This document shows, one piece after another, positions 1 through 12,277 of a stretch of 64,000 nt of DNA (position 1 is the first letter of the stretch; each line of letters begins with the position of its first letter). The stretch spans positions 372,001 to 436,000 of the forward strand of contig JAMSLZ010000004.1 in the NCBI GenBank assembly GCA_026027325.1, written 5' to 3'. Made by a program: the position numbers and the translations under genes. Origin of the DNA: Actinomucor elegans (taxonomy: Eukaryota > Mucoromycota > Mucoromycetes > Mucorales > Mucoraceae). Under the pieces are notes generated by a model that saw nothing but the letters and a program-made list of their open reading frames with translations, was not told the origin of the DNA and made no database searches.

Positions 1-1483
1 GAGATACAATTGACTTCAAGGTATTCACCAACGAGCTTATCCAACATACGAGCGTTGGTACGAGGTTCAGAACAATCAATACCGTGCTTGGCAAGAAGGT
101 CAGACAAGAACTTGTTGGTTTCGGCAGTGTGAAGTTGATCTCCAGGAGGGAATGTACATTCTAACTTTTCTTCCAAAGTCTGAATCATGTCGATACGCTT
201 GAAGGGAGGAGTGAAATCGATGTCCATAGCAGGACCTTCAGGACCTTGAGGATGGTATTGAATTTGATACTTGCCAAAGAGCTTATAGACCATGGTGGAA
301 ACAAGTTCTTCAGTCATATCCATCAAATCGTACATATCGGCATAGGCCATATAGAATTCACAGGTGGTGAATTCAGGGTTGTGAGTCATATCGATACCTT
401 CATTACGGAATTGACGGCCAATTTCATAAACACGGTCAAGACCACCAACAACCAACATCTTCAAGTATAATTCAGGAGCGACACGCATAAACATATCCAA
501 TTTGAGGTCATTGTGGTGAGTAATGAAAGGCTTGGCAGTAGCACCACCAGCGATTGTGTTCATCATAGGAGTCTCGACTTCAAGGAAGTTACGTTGATCA
601 AAGAAAGAACGAACAAAGGTGATGATCTTGGAACGAATAGTAAACTTGTCACGAACAAAGTTGTTCATGATCAAATCCAAATAACGTTGACGGAATCTAA
701 GTTCCATATCCTTGAAACCATAGTTGGCCTTGGGTAACATACGGAGACAGGGAGACAAGAGGGTAACCTTCTTGGGGAAGATAGAAAGTTCACCACGCTT
801 AGTCTTACCAGGGATACCAGTAACACCGACAATATCACCACGTCTCAAAAGGTCGTGAATTTCACTATAATCCTCACCTTCATTATCTTGAAGGGCTGCC
901 ATGATTTGAATCTTGACACCTTCACCGTGCAAATCGTAGAATCTCAACTTGGCACCAGCGGCACGCTTGTTGTGGATACGACCAGCAATAGATACAACTT
1001 GGTCTTCGAGACGTTGGTCAACATCAATCTTGCTGAACTTTTCAATGAATTCAGGAAGACTCATCTCAACACTGAACTTGTGAGGATAAGGATTGGGGCT
1101 GTTGTTCTCACGAAGCTTGTTGATGGCCTTGGAACGCAACTCAAAGTATTGCTATGCATGTAATGTCAGTTTTTTTTTCCACCTTTGACACATTATACGA
1201 CTAATCAAAACTTACGTTGGGGTTCAACTCCTCCTCACCTTCTTCAGCATTCTTGGGCTTGGCTACCTTAGCAGGAGCAGCAGCAGCCTTAGCAGCAGCC
1301 TTAGCAGCCTTTTCAGCTTCCTTGGCGCGAACCTTTTCACGTCTCTTGAATTCACTGTATTTCATCGATAAAATTGATTAGATACTTGGTTTATCTTTGG
1401 TATATATCTACATACGACTTGGAGATCATTTCTCCAGTGACGGGATCCTTTTGAAGGTTCTTTTGATCAACGTTCTCAGACAT
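1..1483 (-). CDS. KRS1: lysyl-tRNA synthetase, cytoplasmic type (3' end beyond window)
   Basis: Class II lysyl-tRNA synthetase, which charges tRNA-Lys in the cytosol. Three exons are readable: 1483..1416, 1354..1216 and 1151..1, with introns 1355..1415 and 1152..1215. The product starts [17 protein letters not shown], followed by a Lys/Ala-rich extension typical of eukaryotic KRS. The OB-fold anticodon-binding domain is next, then class II motif 1 (around [11 protein letters not shown]) and motif 2 ([14 protein letters not shown]). About 452 residues are present. The usual length is near 590, so roughly 140 C-terminal residues, including motif 3, lie to the left of the window. The start is the only ATG that gives the conserved N-terminus. 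Identification is by family recognition and is near certain. Confidence 0.97.
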
Positions 1484-1700
1484 GGCGTTTGTATAAAGAG
1501 GAAAAGAGGAAGAGCTTTAAAGAATTGCAGTCAGGTATATAAAAAAAAAAAATTTTGCGAAAAAGCGGCAGTCCAAAAAAATTTGACAAATAGTTACTGA
1601 GTTATTGGTTCCAATTTATAGGAAAGGAACAAAGATTATCTTTTTTTTCATCTAGTTTCAAAACCGCAGTTTCTGTGTATTCATGTAGAGTCATCCCTGT

Positions 1701-3732
1701 TTATTTCTTTTGCTTAAACGATCTGGATATTTCGTCCAACAAATCCCAAACGCATTCTTCTGCCATATAGTCACTATATCGATCACAAACAGGTTTCCAG
1801 TCATCTTTTTGATCGTTGGGTGGATACTGAAACTGAGGTCCAAAATTACACTGAACTACACCACCTTTAAACACACTAACAGCTGGATAATAGCCTAGAG
1901 TACCATCATCTTCAACTGGTGGGTCTTCTGTCCAATGCTGATGCCCTACACCATCAAACTCGTCGTCTTTTCTTTTCTTATCGTTTGAACTACTGCCATA
2001 GTCCTTTTTGTTTTGTTTTCTCTTCTTTTTCGCTCTTTTGGCCATGATCGATTCTGGTAAACTGCCAAAGTCTTCAAAGTCAAACAAGTCTGTAAACATA
2101 ACTCCTTGGTTTACACCATTCTTGTAGACTGTAATAAAAGAGCCTGGCAATATCTTGGGCTCATAGTCATTCTCTTTCTCTTTGCGATATGGATCAGCTA
2201 ATGCTTCCATTTCTTTACTGGGTCGATAGTCTTTCTCTTCAAACCATAAATGTTCTTTATAAGCAATGGGTATACGTCTTCTTGAAGCACTTTTAAAGTG
2301 TTCTATCTTTTTAGGCGGTAAGGATATATATAAACCAATCACATCGCCAGTTTGAAACGGTTCTCCGTATGGCTCTGGCCTAGAGAAGAACATTTTATCT
2401 CCAGTTTTGTCTCGGTATCCATAACCATAACCATCATAGCCCACAGGTGCGTTAAGACAGGCTGATGGTCAAGTTAGCGTCATTTTCATTCTCTCTTGTA
2501 CTAAAGCACCTACCTTCTCTCCTGGCCCATCCAATACGTACATGAGGACCATCTGCTTCAGAAGGGCCTGCTGCTGCTTGAATTCTTGCTTCCCAAAACC
2601 AATTGCCTTCTTTCACACCGACATTGGCGCGACACATACGAAACCCCTTATCTGTTGTAACAGTTAATCCGTCTTTTGTCACTGAAACATACGAACTTTT
2701 GTCTGGTATACTGATTGTACATCCACCTAAACTGTTTTCGGCCTGTTGATAGGCAACGAGAGGTAATATGGATGGTTCGCAAGGAATATATTTGAATCCA
2801 AATCGATTGAATGGATGATCTGTGTTAGCAGAGCCTGGTGGAAACACAGCTGGCACTGTATTTGGTGTAAAAGGGACGGGTGAGGACGATCGAGGTGAAG
2901 GTGTGTTCATAGGTGTCCCTGATCTCCATTTAGGATCGGCTTGTGGAGAAGATTCTAGCTCTTTTCTTTGCTTTTCTTTTGGGGCGCGTGGTACTGAAGC
3001 AGGCGTTTTGCCAGTATGTTGCGCTGTACTCGGTCGAATATGCCAAAGGCTTGGATCAGCCAATCGGAAATCAGAGGCAGCAGATCGCTGCCTTTCATCG
3101 CGAGCTATAAACGTATCTTTGGAAGAATAAAGACAACTACCTAGAGTAGCCCACCTTTCAGAATAGTTAATATCTCTTTATCGATAATCTGTGTATGTCG
3201 AACACGTACCATGTAGTCGTTCTTGCTCTTTCTGTACATAAACTTTTCCAATGTTTATCAACATATGGAATAATTTGCTTCTTATTGAAGTAATACTGTT
3301 CTGGGTGCCATTCTTGCATTAAGGCTACGTTTTTGCTTTCAAACAACTCTTCGTTATTGGTGCCTATGCGTGACAATATTTCTTCCAAGATCAAGTTGGC
3401 AATCGTTGTTGAGCAGATATCTTTCCAGCCAGCAGTAGTTCTTTCAAACGTTTCGACATGGCTTTCATTACAATTGTGACAAACAAACATGTAATTTGTA
3501 GTGAAAAGTATGTCGGGAGGCGTTGCAATGGTAGTGCATTCCGTATGAAACCAATTTCTACACACTTGAAGATCCCGTTTAGTTTCATTTACGCGTAAAA
3601 TTACAATGACCAAAGGTTTAGCTTACCGCGACATTGAATAGCTATTTCTAACAAGTTTCGATCTCGGCCGCAGTAACAGTATTTGTGTTGAGAATTGACT
3701 GTATGTGTATCATTCCATACAAGCTCGCTCAT
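1701..3732 (-). CDS. ASH2: Ash2-like subunit of the COMPASS/Set1 H3K4 methyltransferase complex
   Basis: Ash2L/Bre2-type core subunit of the Set1 (COMPASS) complex, a nuclear chromatin protein that stimulates histone H3 Lys4 methylation. Four exons: 3732..3627, 3564..3210, 3154..2514, 2461..1701; introns of 62, 55 and 52 nt; 620 aa. An atypical PHD-like zinc finger is seen first (CYCG, QCRVC, HTEC, CHNC cysteines, residues about 19 to 70). A winged-helix region (KKQIIPYVDKHWKSLC) follows, then a Pro/Ser-rich linker, then a split SPRY domain (WFWEAR, VRIGWARREACLNAPVGYD) interrupted by a charged KKKRKQNKK insertion, as in Ash2L. The PHD-WH half makes it resemble animal Ash2L more than budding-yeast Bre2. 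The family call is strong. The first intron acceptor is chosen by reading frame only. Confidence 0.93.
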
Positions 3733-4421
3733 TCTAAACGTTTGACAGTAAAACGATAGAAAGGTTCAGACCATGTACAGTCGCACGCTATAGTTAGAGA
3801 TTTGATTTTTTTTCGATATTTATTTAACGCTTACCAATAACCACTCTCCCTGGGTTCTAAAAAAATTTTAGAGAAAAACCAAAGCAATGTTACCTGAGAC
3901 CAAAATTTTCATTTTAATGATGGTTTTTTTTTCTGGCGTCATAAATAGCATTCAAAAGCATAATTTTAAATTTATTTGCATTTATTATGTTATATAGTAT
4001 ACGCAGATAATTATTTTGTATTTTTTTTGATATAGAATTGCCTAATACAGTATGGCCGAGAATCAATAATGCGAACAATCGCATGAAACGGAAACTATGT
4101 TTTAACAGATAATAAATCCATTTATTTGCCTCATTCTGTGCATTATTTTATTTCATATCAACCTTGTTAAAAATTCTTCCTCGACAAAGACGTTTACACT
4201 ATCTAAAAATTGCATGAAGGACTATCAAAAATCTAGGAATGCCAAAAACAGACGAACTTTTCTATTTAATTGCCGTATTCCAATCAAATACCGCTTATAT
4301 CCGCCCTCCGCTTACAGCAGTGACGGTATAAGGAACAAAAGAATACCTTTTTCGGTTATTTTGACTGTCAATACTTTTTTTTTTTTTTTTTTTTTTTTAA
4401 TCAAAAGATCATATTTTTACC
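3733..4421. promoter_or_regulatory. divergent intergenic region between ASH2 and a small basic-protein gene
   Basis: 689 bp separating two divergently transcribed starts, so it should hold both promoters. It is AT-rich. A pyrimidine-clean T24 tract (4375..4398) sits 23 bp upstream of the right-hand ATG. No coding potential or RNA gene was recognised. Confidence 0.5.
4375..4398 (+). repeat. poly(T) tract, T24, in a promoter
   Basis: Uninterrupted run of 24 T on the coding strand just before the ATG at 4422. Rigid dA:dT tracts in fungal promoters commonly exclude nucleosomes, so this may be a functional promoter element. Confidence 0.85.
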
Positions 4422-4801
4422 ATGGCTAAAGCAAAGAGAGAATCAACTGTCAAAAAAACACCTTATACCCGACCCAATGCCAATAAAAAAAAGACATTAG
4501 ATATTGTGAAAAACAAAAAGCCTTTGACAAAATCAGAAAAATTAAAGAATGCTGATCTCACAGACGATCTCGATAATCTTATGGATGATCTGACACAGCA
4601 CCTTGCACCCAAAAAGAAAAAGGCTATTAAAATCAAGAATGATTTGATGGAAGACGTAAGTATTGGCTTTTGATTACAGATTCCAGTTTGATTGACTTGC
4701 AATGTTATGACTAGACTTCTAAATTAGAGGAAGAGCAAAGAATTTACGAAAAAACCCAAAGTGATATGGATGCGGCGCTTGGTTTATTAACAAAATTGTA
4801 A
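4422..4801 (+). CDS. small basic, probably nuclear/nucleolar protein of unknown function
   Basis: Not recognised as a named family. Two exons, 4422..4655 and 4715..4801, joined by a 59-nt GTAAGT..CTAG intron, give a 106-aa protein. The first 35 residues are Lys/Arg-rich (MAKAKRESTVKKTPYTRPN) and look like a nuclear or nucleolar targeting region. An acidic stretch (TDDLDNLMDDL), a KKKKAIKIK patch and a C-terminal helix (KLEEEQRIYEKTQSDMDAAL) ending GLLTKL follow. The architecture is reminiscent of small ribosome-biogenesis factors such as Slx9, but I see no diagnostic motif. Support for being real comes from in-phase splicing, biased composition and its own promoter. Confidence 0.72.
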
Positions 4802-4926
4802 TTATGTGACCATAATAAAAGAGCTCAGGCTCGTTTTTTTTAGATGATATGATATAGTTCGACTTAAACACCGATATATGTAATATATGCATTGTACTAC
4901 GGTTAAACATCAAAGCTGCCACTCAC

Positions 4927-4980
4927 TCTGAGCACCATTTATTTAATCAGATGCGACATTGGACTAGGATTGGTTGAAAA
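4927..4980 (+). repeat. dispersed degenerate repeat, copy A
   Basis: Matches the shared pattern TCTGAGCAT, a spacer, ACTAATCAGATGCAACATT, then GATCGAGATCGGTTGAAA. Here the core reads TTTAATCAGATGCGACATT, followed by AGGATTGGTTGAAAA. Confidence 0.55.
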
Positions 4981-5101
4981 ATGTGTACATCCTTATATTT
5001 TTTTATATATAAAATAGTTACAATTTATTGCATATCGCTAAATTAGCATGTATCTATTGTATTTGAGTCCAATCAAGGTTCTAGTATACTCAGTAATTCA
5101 T

Positions 5102-5150
5102 TCTGAACATGTACTAACTATCAGATGCAATATTGAGATGGAATTGCTAT
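5102..5150 (+). repeat. dispersed degenerate repeat, copy B
   Basis: TTCTGAACATG, then ACTATCAGATGCAATATTG. The right half is more diverged than in copy A, 120 bp away. Confidence 0.45.
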
Positions 5151-5745
5151 AAGAATGGAGGTCATTTTTTTTGGAGCATCAGTACGATATTTTTGATGCA
5201 TGATCTATTAATACTGTAGGCTTAGTATATTTATGAATATGCACATATATCTTTTATAAAAACATTCGAATTACGGTTGCATTCCTAAGACGATCCTGTG
5301 GACCTTCATTTACTAAAGATATTTTCATCGATTGAAGGGAGTGTCAAATGATCTTTGCATCATTCGATGCATCATTAAATTCTACATAAATTTTGTTACT
5401 ACACGTTTTGTGTATCTACGCGTTTTTGTGATTAAAAATGGGATTAAAGTGTAGGACAAAAAAAAATGGGGCTGTGGGTTAGTAGTAACTGGCAATTTAT
5501 TTTACATCGCCGACCTGCCAATACAAATCGAATACGGTAACACTGTAAGCTGTACTGATGTACCTTTCTTTGGGTAGTATAAATGACACCTTAGAGACAT
5601 GGCTTCTTCTAATTCAAATATATTCCTTACACTTTCAAGTATACAGTCATTTCTTTTTTATAAAAAACTTTATTGATGGGCGAAAAAGAGATATATTATT
5701 TGAAACAAAGAAAGTAAATGACTTTTTTTAATGGGTAAAAGTAAC

Positions 5746-7099
<1,354 letters not shown>

Positions 7100-7907
7100 T
7101 TTATGAGTTTATTTAAAAATAAGAAAGTAAAAGAGAAAAAAAGAAAAGCGGGCGGAAAGAGAGAAAAAAATACGAATTAATAGCGTAACCAAGCCAAAAA
7201 CTCAGTGACGCAGACGTATTTGAACGTGTATGATTGGTTGTTTTGTCTATTTTATTTTTATACATGAGATAAAGAAGTATCTAGTTCAACTCTAGGATGT
7301 TTCTCGTGTTTTATTTGCACTCCTATACTTGCTTTTGACCCTTTTGATACTTGGCTCCTTGTTTAAAGACGTGTATTACAATGAAACCACCTTTTATTAC
7401 TCCATAAATCCTGAAAAAAAACTTCCCCTGCTCGTTTTCCATTCAACTTTTTTTTAGTTCATGGAAAGCGCTGGAAAATATTTAATATTCATTTGAGTAT
7501 CCGCCTAGTTACATACTGCATTAGGCAGCACAGAGTCAGAAAAAAAAAACGCGAAAATTGAAACACACGCTCTATCTCTATGCATTTCTTTCCGGTAACT
7601 GAAAAACACGTTTTCTGATTGAACAAGGACGAGATTTTCAAAACCGCATGACATTAAAAAAGACTGCGCCTAGACCAATTTCTGTCAAAATCAAACTGTC
7701 ATAGTAGCGCTAATAACTGTCAAAAACAGATCATGATAACAATCATAGATACTCTCCCTAGCAATCGTCGTACCTGTCAAAATAAGGTACAAAATCCTCC
7801 ATAGCTACCATAGTTTTTCCAACTCAGATATTATTGGGTAAGACCATAGCAACCAAGGTTCCTTTTTAGCCCAGTGGATTACATCTTGCATTCTTCTCGG
7901 TCATATA
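7100..7907 (-). promoter_or_regulatory. upstream region of actin
   Basis: About 800 bp 5' of the actin ATG. It contains a CCAAT-type box in the gene's orientation (ATTGG on the + strand at 7233..7237), purine-rich tracts just before the start, and three or more TGTCAAAA-like words clustered between about 7683 and 7790. Motif calls are by eye and none is proven. Confidence 0.35.
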
Positions 7908-10193
7908 TCACCATTTTTGACTAGTATTCTGACAAGAACATTCTTGCCAAGAAAAATTTAGGTAAAAGCAATCATCTCGCAGATGAAGCTTATTAATTAA
8001 CAAATACATCCCAAAACATCTAATGATGGTATTAGAGCTCAAATGAGGCTCTACCAAATATAGTTGCCCATTCTGAGCATGGACTCTATTTGATGTGACA
8101 TGAACCACTGCCGGTCGAACGCTTCCGTTTTGACTGGTGGGCCAATCAAGTTTCTGTGTAATGATTTCTGCAAATCTGAGAATTGGAATATAAAAAAAAG
8201 AAATGCCAAAAAATAGAAAATACATTATATAACACAACAAAAGAAAATACACTACCAATTGCTTAATAACAAAAGTAGAAGTCTTGATTTCCTTTCGAAT
8301 TATTTATGTATCTCGAAAGATTCGAAAGATAAACCGAATAGTAGAACATAAACACTGTATACGATCGGAGTTGCTTAACTCTTATTTCAAAAAGTGCATA
8401 TTTAAATAGTTTAGTTAGTTGCAAAGAACACGTTTTGTTCTACTGTTTGCCCGAGTTTCTTTACATTAGCACGTTTTGTTCCTGAATTAGGTACCATTTC
8501 ATAGTTTTTATCGAGTGCACCATGCGTGAACAGCATTTTAATTTTCCGCCAACCAATAAAAGGCTACTTGCGAGCGATATAAAATTTTGAGCATTGGAAA
8601 CCGCCAAAAATTAGCATTGTAAGCATAGAAAACGAAGATTACATGCTATAACTCGATGCTACTAATCAAGTTATTGAAAATTAAATTTTCTATTAAATAG
8701 TGTGCGTTTAAACTGAAAAATATTCCCACAAGAACCAAAAGCACTGTAGATTCGGAGCCTTTTAGTATCCGCGCTATTGTTTGTCATACTATACAAGTAA
8801 TTCTTTATTTATTCTTTATAACCTACATGGTTCAAAAAACCTATCTTTATTTACTGTTAATCTAGGCTTAATTGAGAATTTTCAATATTTTGTCAAAGGA
8901 ATCCTATTAGATCAAATTTTCATTTTCCGTTTACTAATGATGGTAGCATATCAACCAAAAATTCAGCTATCCAGAAACTGCAAATTAAAGTCAGAGATCG
9001 AGATAATAAGTGTATAAAACAATAAACAAGTGCTTGCGTATTGTACAATTAATAAAAAAAAATATAATTAATTTTATTTTGAGTAATATGTATATATATA
9101 TACATAAATTCTTCCAAAAACTAGTAATACTATCTATTGTAGTTCTCTAAACCTCGCATTATTGGGCCTACTACTACATGATATAACCCAACCGAACATT
9201 CAAAATTCTTCCTAAATATATTACGATTTTTGAAGTAGTATCTCAATCTAACATTGAAATATACGCGATTGAAAACTTAAAATTTTTGTCAAGTACACAT
9301 CGTTGGCGTTGAAGGATCAATCGAACTAATTTTTTGCCTTCCGTAAGCCAATGAAATCAATCCTCTATCTATCAATAACAACAGTGCAAACGAACAGTAA
9401 TAAATGTTTATCTAATAGAACAGTATCCGAGACTAATCTTTTAAAATCGAAACAGTATAGCAGTAGGCACGCAAATACAAACAAATGACGTTACAATATG
9501 CATGTTCTCATATTGAACTATTTGAGCGTAGCATGTCCATTTTTATTGGTTATCGGTGATTGAACATGAATAACCACCGCTTTCAAGTTGTAAATTTCGG
9601 GTAATGTATAATGTACAATGTGCTCTTTCCTATGAACAAAGTGTGATGGTCATACAGGCGCTATAGTTGGGTATACATGCCCATTTGTGGTACCTGTACA
9701 GTTAATTAAACAATGACCCATGATACGCGATTATATCCGTTGTAGTTTGATAATAAACCAAGAAGGCATATAGGCTGTTTTTGGCCAAACAAGGAACGAA
9801 CCAAGCTTTTTTCGATGAACCAACTTCTATAGTCATACATAACCATTGAAAAGTATCAGAGGCCTGAATTTCACGGATATTTGATCTGCAGTATTGGAGA
9901 ATGGATGCATATTTCAGCTGCAAGAACTGAACTAGATCCTTGTTGGGTATAATTTAAGTGTCTAAATCAAACATGATCGCTGCTTAATCTAAGCCTTTAT
10001 CTTGACGTCATGGAGATAATGGTGCTACCTTGCGAACAGGTGCATAAACGAATAGAAACTGCTCCTTTGAGTATGAATTAGGCAATACAGTTTATTATAA
10101 ATGATTGGTATATCTAGCCAAAAAGAATATATATAATAAGCTCCTTACATGTTTGTTTAAAACCAAACTTCTTGTATAAAGCCAATCTATCTC
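7908..10193. other. gene-poor intergenic region with a possible gene remnant
   Basis: About 2.3 kb with no gene I can model. A minus-strand frame at about 8182..7908 carries a protein-like stretch without a start or partner exons (see findings). A 12-bp direct repeat CACGTTTTGTTC occurs at 8429 and 8470. A perfect AT palindrome (TATG, alternating TA, CATA) lies at about 9087..9106. Confidence 0.4.
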
Positions 10194-10544
10194 TTATTGC
10201 TTCTTCTTCAGCAGTTGGATCATTTTATATTGTTCCTCTAGTAACTCTTCCAAGGTTGCTGACTCGTCTTGTTTGCCGTCTACATAGTTGTTTTGGATTA
10301 CTTTGTACATGGATTTAGAATTATCCAGTACTTTGTATAGTTCAGCCAAAGTTAAGCGTTCTTTAGTACTCTTAGGGATATAGTTTGGATTAAAAGCATT
10401 ATTGGATACAGCAGTGATAGGTAATGAAGCGGGTGTAATGATATGCTGTTGTGTCTGATGAATACAGTGATTGGATGTGTGGGGTGATGGTGGTAAAGAT
10501 GCTAGCACAGAAGCGCAGCGCACTTGGAGCTTATTGAATATCAT
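10194..10544 (-). CDS. hypothetical protein, possibly mitochondrial
   Basis: Single-exon 116-aa frame of unknown family. The N-terminus MIFNKLQVRCASVLASL is free of acidic residues and has basic residues spaced as in a mitochondrial presequence. A His/Gln/Pro-rich linker and a helical charged C-terminus (LEELLEEQYKMIQLLKKKQ) follow. It is divergent from the zinc-finger gene at 10832, sharing a 287-bp promoter with a long pyrimidine tract. The composition and clear amphipathic C-terminus argue that it is real, but I cannot name it. Confidence 0.6.
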   Translation of the reverse strand: MIFNKLQVRCASVLASLPPSPHTSNHCIHQTQQHIITPASLPITAVSNNAFNPNYIPKSTKERLTLAELYKVLDNSKSMYKVIQNNYVDGKQDESATLEELLEEQYKMIQLLKKKQ

Positions 10545-10695
10545 TCTTTTCTATGTAAAGAAGAAGAACAAACGAAAAGAAAATCGGATACAAAGGGAAT
10601 TTATAGTCCAATTGGCTCCGCACGACAGTTCTTTGGATTTATACCTTGCCACATAACTACATGTAGAATCACAGTCACTGAGGTGCCTGAAGAGC

Positions 10696-10699
10696 CTTT

Positions 10700-10751
<52 letters not shown>

Positions 10752-10795
10752 GGATTCTTTCCTCTATTTTTTCCTTTTTTTTTTTTCTTTTCCAT
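10696..10795 (+). repeat. long T-rich pyrimidine tract
   Basis: About 100 bp made almost only of T with single C interruptions, apart from a short break near 10749, placed about 40 bp before the ATG of the zinc-finger gene. It may act as a nucleosome-free promoter element. Confidence 0.8.
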
Positions 10796-10831
10796 ATAAT
10801 AAACTATTGTAGCCTACTAAACAATAAAGAA

Positions 10832-11623
10832 ATGAAGTACATTGACAAGTGTTCTTTGAACGATAAAGAAGTCAAAAGAAGAAAGACTAAAGAAATGATG
10901 GCATTAACAGCTACAAATTATATGAACAATAAGCTACTGATAGAGAACAAATATGCCTCAATGATGTCCTTGATAGACGCCATCTATCCTCCACTGCTAT
11001 GCACTCTATGTAATACAGCATTCACATCAACAGCAGACTCGAATGATCATTATATCGAAAAACATAAGAAACGAAAAAGATATATCTGCATTCACCCTCA
11101 TTGCGACCAGAGGTTTTTATCGCGAGCTGCTTTACGTTTTCATATATCGCAATCTCATTTGGTTATAAACGTTAAAAGACCACTACATGATCCACCATTG
11201 ATACAATACAATCCACCTAAACCAAAGCAATTACCACCTGTCAAACAGCATCCAAAAGACACGGTAACCAATAACAATACACATAAAGCATCTAGCCCCA
11301 TATCACAAAAAAAGACTCCACCTGTAGAGGATCTAACACCACCACCTTCACCCTTTTCATTATATCAGCATAAAAAATCATCCAAGAAACCAACATTATC
11401 TGCCAAAGCAGAGCAGTTCTTGAATAGCATTTATCCACCTCTACAATGCCCTAGTTGCAATCAAACATTTAATAGAAAAACCAATGTCATAAAGCATTTG
11501 ACTGAATCCCATCTAGGTCAGGAGCCCTATCGCTGTATTTATCCTGATTGCAGCCATCCTAGACTATACGCTACAAGAGAGGGCTTGGTGTATCATATTG
11601 TACGTGTTCATGATGATAAATAA
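10832..11623 (+). CDS. C2H2 zinc-finger protein with duplicated finger pair
   Basis: Intronless 263-aa protein, probably a nuclear DNA- or RNA-binding factor. It carries two similar modules. The first, around residues 48 to 110, starts IDAIYPPLLCTLCNTAF and contains a C2H2 finger plus a second finger with CIHPHCDQRF. The second, around residues 190 to 260, starts LNSIYPPLQCPSCNQTF and contains CIYPDCSHPRLY and HIVRVHDDK. Both have the order YPPL.C..C, H...H, then Y.CI.P.C and H....H, which indicates an internal duplication. A Pro/Lys-rich linker with TPPPSP separates them. The stop lies 14 bp from the stop of convergent VPS71. No regulator family name can be assigned. Confidence 0.85.
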   Translation: MKYIDKCSLNDKEVKRRKTKEMMALTATNYMNNKLLIENKYASMMSLIDAIYPPLLCTLCNTAFTSTADSNDHYIEKHKKRKRYICIHPHCDQRFLSRAALRFHISQSHLVINVKRPLHDPPLIQYNPPKPKQLPPVKQHPKDTVTNNNTHKASSPISQKKTPPVEDLTPPPSPFSLYQHKKSSKKPTLSAKAEQFLNSIYPPLQCPSCNQTFNRKTNVIKHLTESHLGQEPYRCIYPDCSHPRLYATREGLVYHIVRVHDDK

Positions 11624-11637
11624 AACTAGTAGTTTAT

Positions 11638-12179
11638 TCAAGCTGTCCATTTTAAACATCGTGTCTCAGAATGTGTCGATAAACATTTTGTTGAACAGTA
11701 CTTCATACCACATTTCAAGCACTTATATTCACTCTGAAAGCCACACACCGAGCAAAACTTTCTTGCCGGGTATATTGAAGGTGAAACTTGACAGGTTTGA
11801 TAGCAATAAGTCGTAATGGGCTATACAAAAAAAAAGGGAAAGAGAGAGAGGAGGAGGCTTTAGTTATACGTTGTTTTCGCTAATAAAAACTTACTGCTTC
11901 TTCGAGTAAAGAATTTAAATTGGCTTTGGTTGAATATATATTGGTAGATCTTGCTCTTGATTTACGTGGTATACCTATTGGAAAGCCTTTAATATCTTGA
12001 TTACTGTGCCACCTGCTCCCATTACCTTCGTCTTCTTGTGCTGCTAAGGCTATGCTGATTAAACCTTCGACATCATTTAGCGATTGGTGATTATCTTTCT
12101 CGAGCGATTCTAACTGTCGCTTTAAATGCCTTGTATGTGCTTCAGGATCGTGATGTGTATGCTTTGCTCTTTTTGACAT
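11638..12179 (-). CDS. VPS71: Vps71/ZNHIT1-like HIT zinc-finger subunit of the SWR1/SRCAP complex
   Basis: Subunit of the SWR1-type remodeler that exchanges H2A for H2A.Z in chromatin. Two exons, 12179..11895 and 11820..11638, with a 74-nt intron, give 155 aa (human ZNHIT1 is about 154). The N-terminus RHLKRQLESLEKDNHQ matches the family's RRLEALEEDNHQ-type start. The second exon encodes a complete HIT finger (FCSVCG, CLKCGMKYCSTKC, H, C) and ends ETRCLKWTA, very close to the animal C-terminus. An upstream in-frame ATG at 12215 would add twelve hydrophobic residues and is less likely. Its start is only 98 bp from the divergent FANCM start. Confidence 0.92.
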
Positions 12180-12277
12180 AATAATTTTGATATATCTAAA
12201 GAAGAAATAAATCAACAGCAGGACGCGCCTAGAACGCGAGTCCTCCTTTTTCTTTTCTCAATTTTTCTGCCGCAGTC
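12180..12277. promoter_or_regulatory. 98-bp bidirectional promoter, VPS71 / FANCM
   Basis: The whole space between two divergent start codons is 98 bp, so core promoters must overlap or share an open region. A CG-rich island (GGACGCGCCTAGAACGCGAG, about 12221..12240) stands out from the AT-rich flanks and contains two CGCG-type words. Confidence 0.55.

Larger units (their letters stand above)
4802..5745. other. intergenic region between two convergent genes
   Basis: 944 bp between the stop of the small basic protein and the stop of actin. It contains AT-rich 3' flanks and two copies of a dispersed repeat (4927..4980 and 5102..5150). No reading frame is convincing. Confidence 0.5.
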
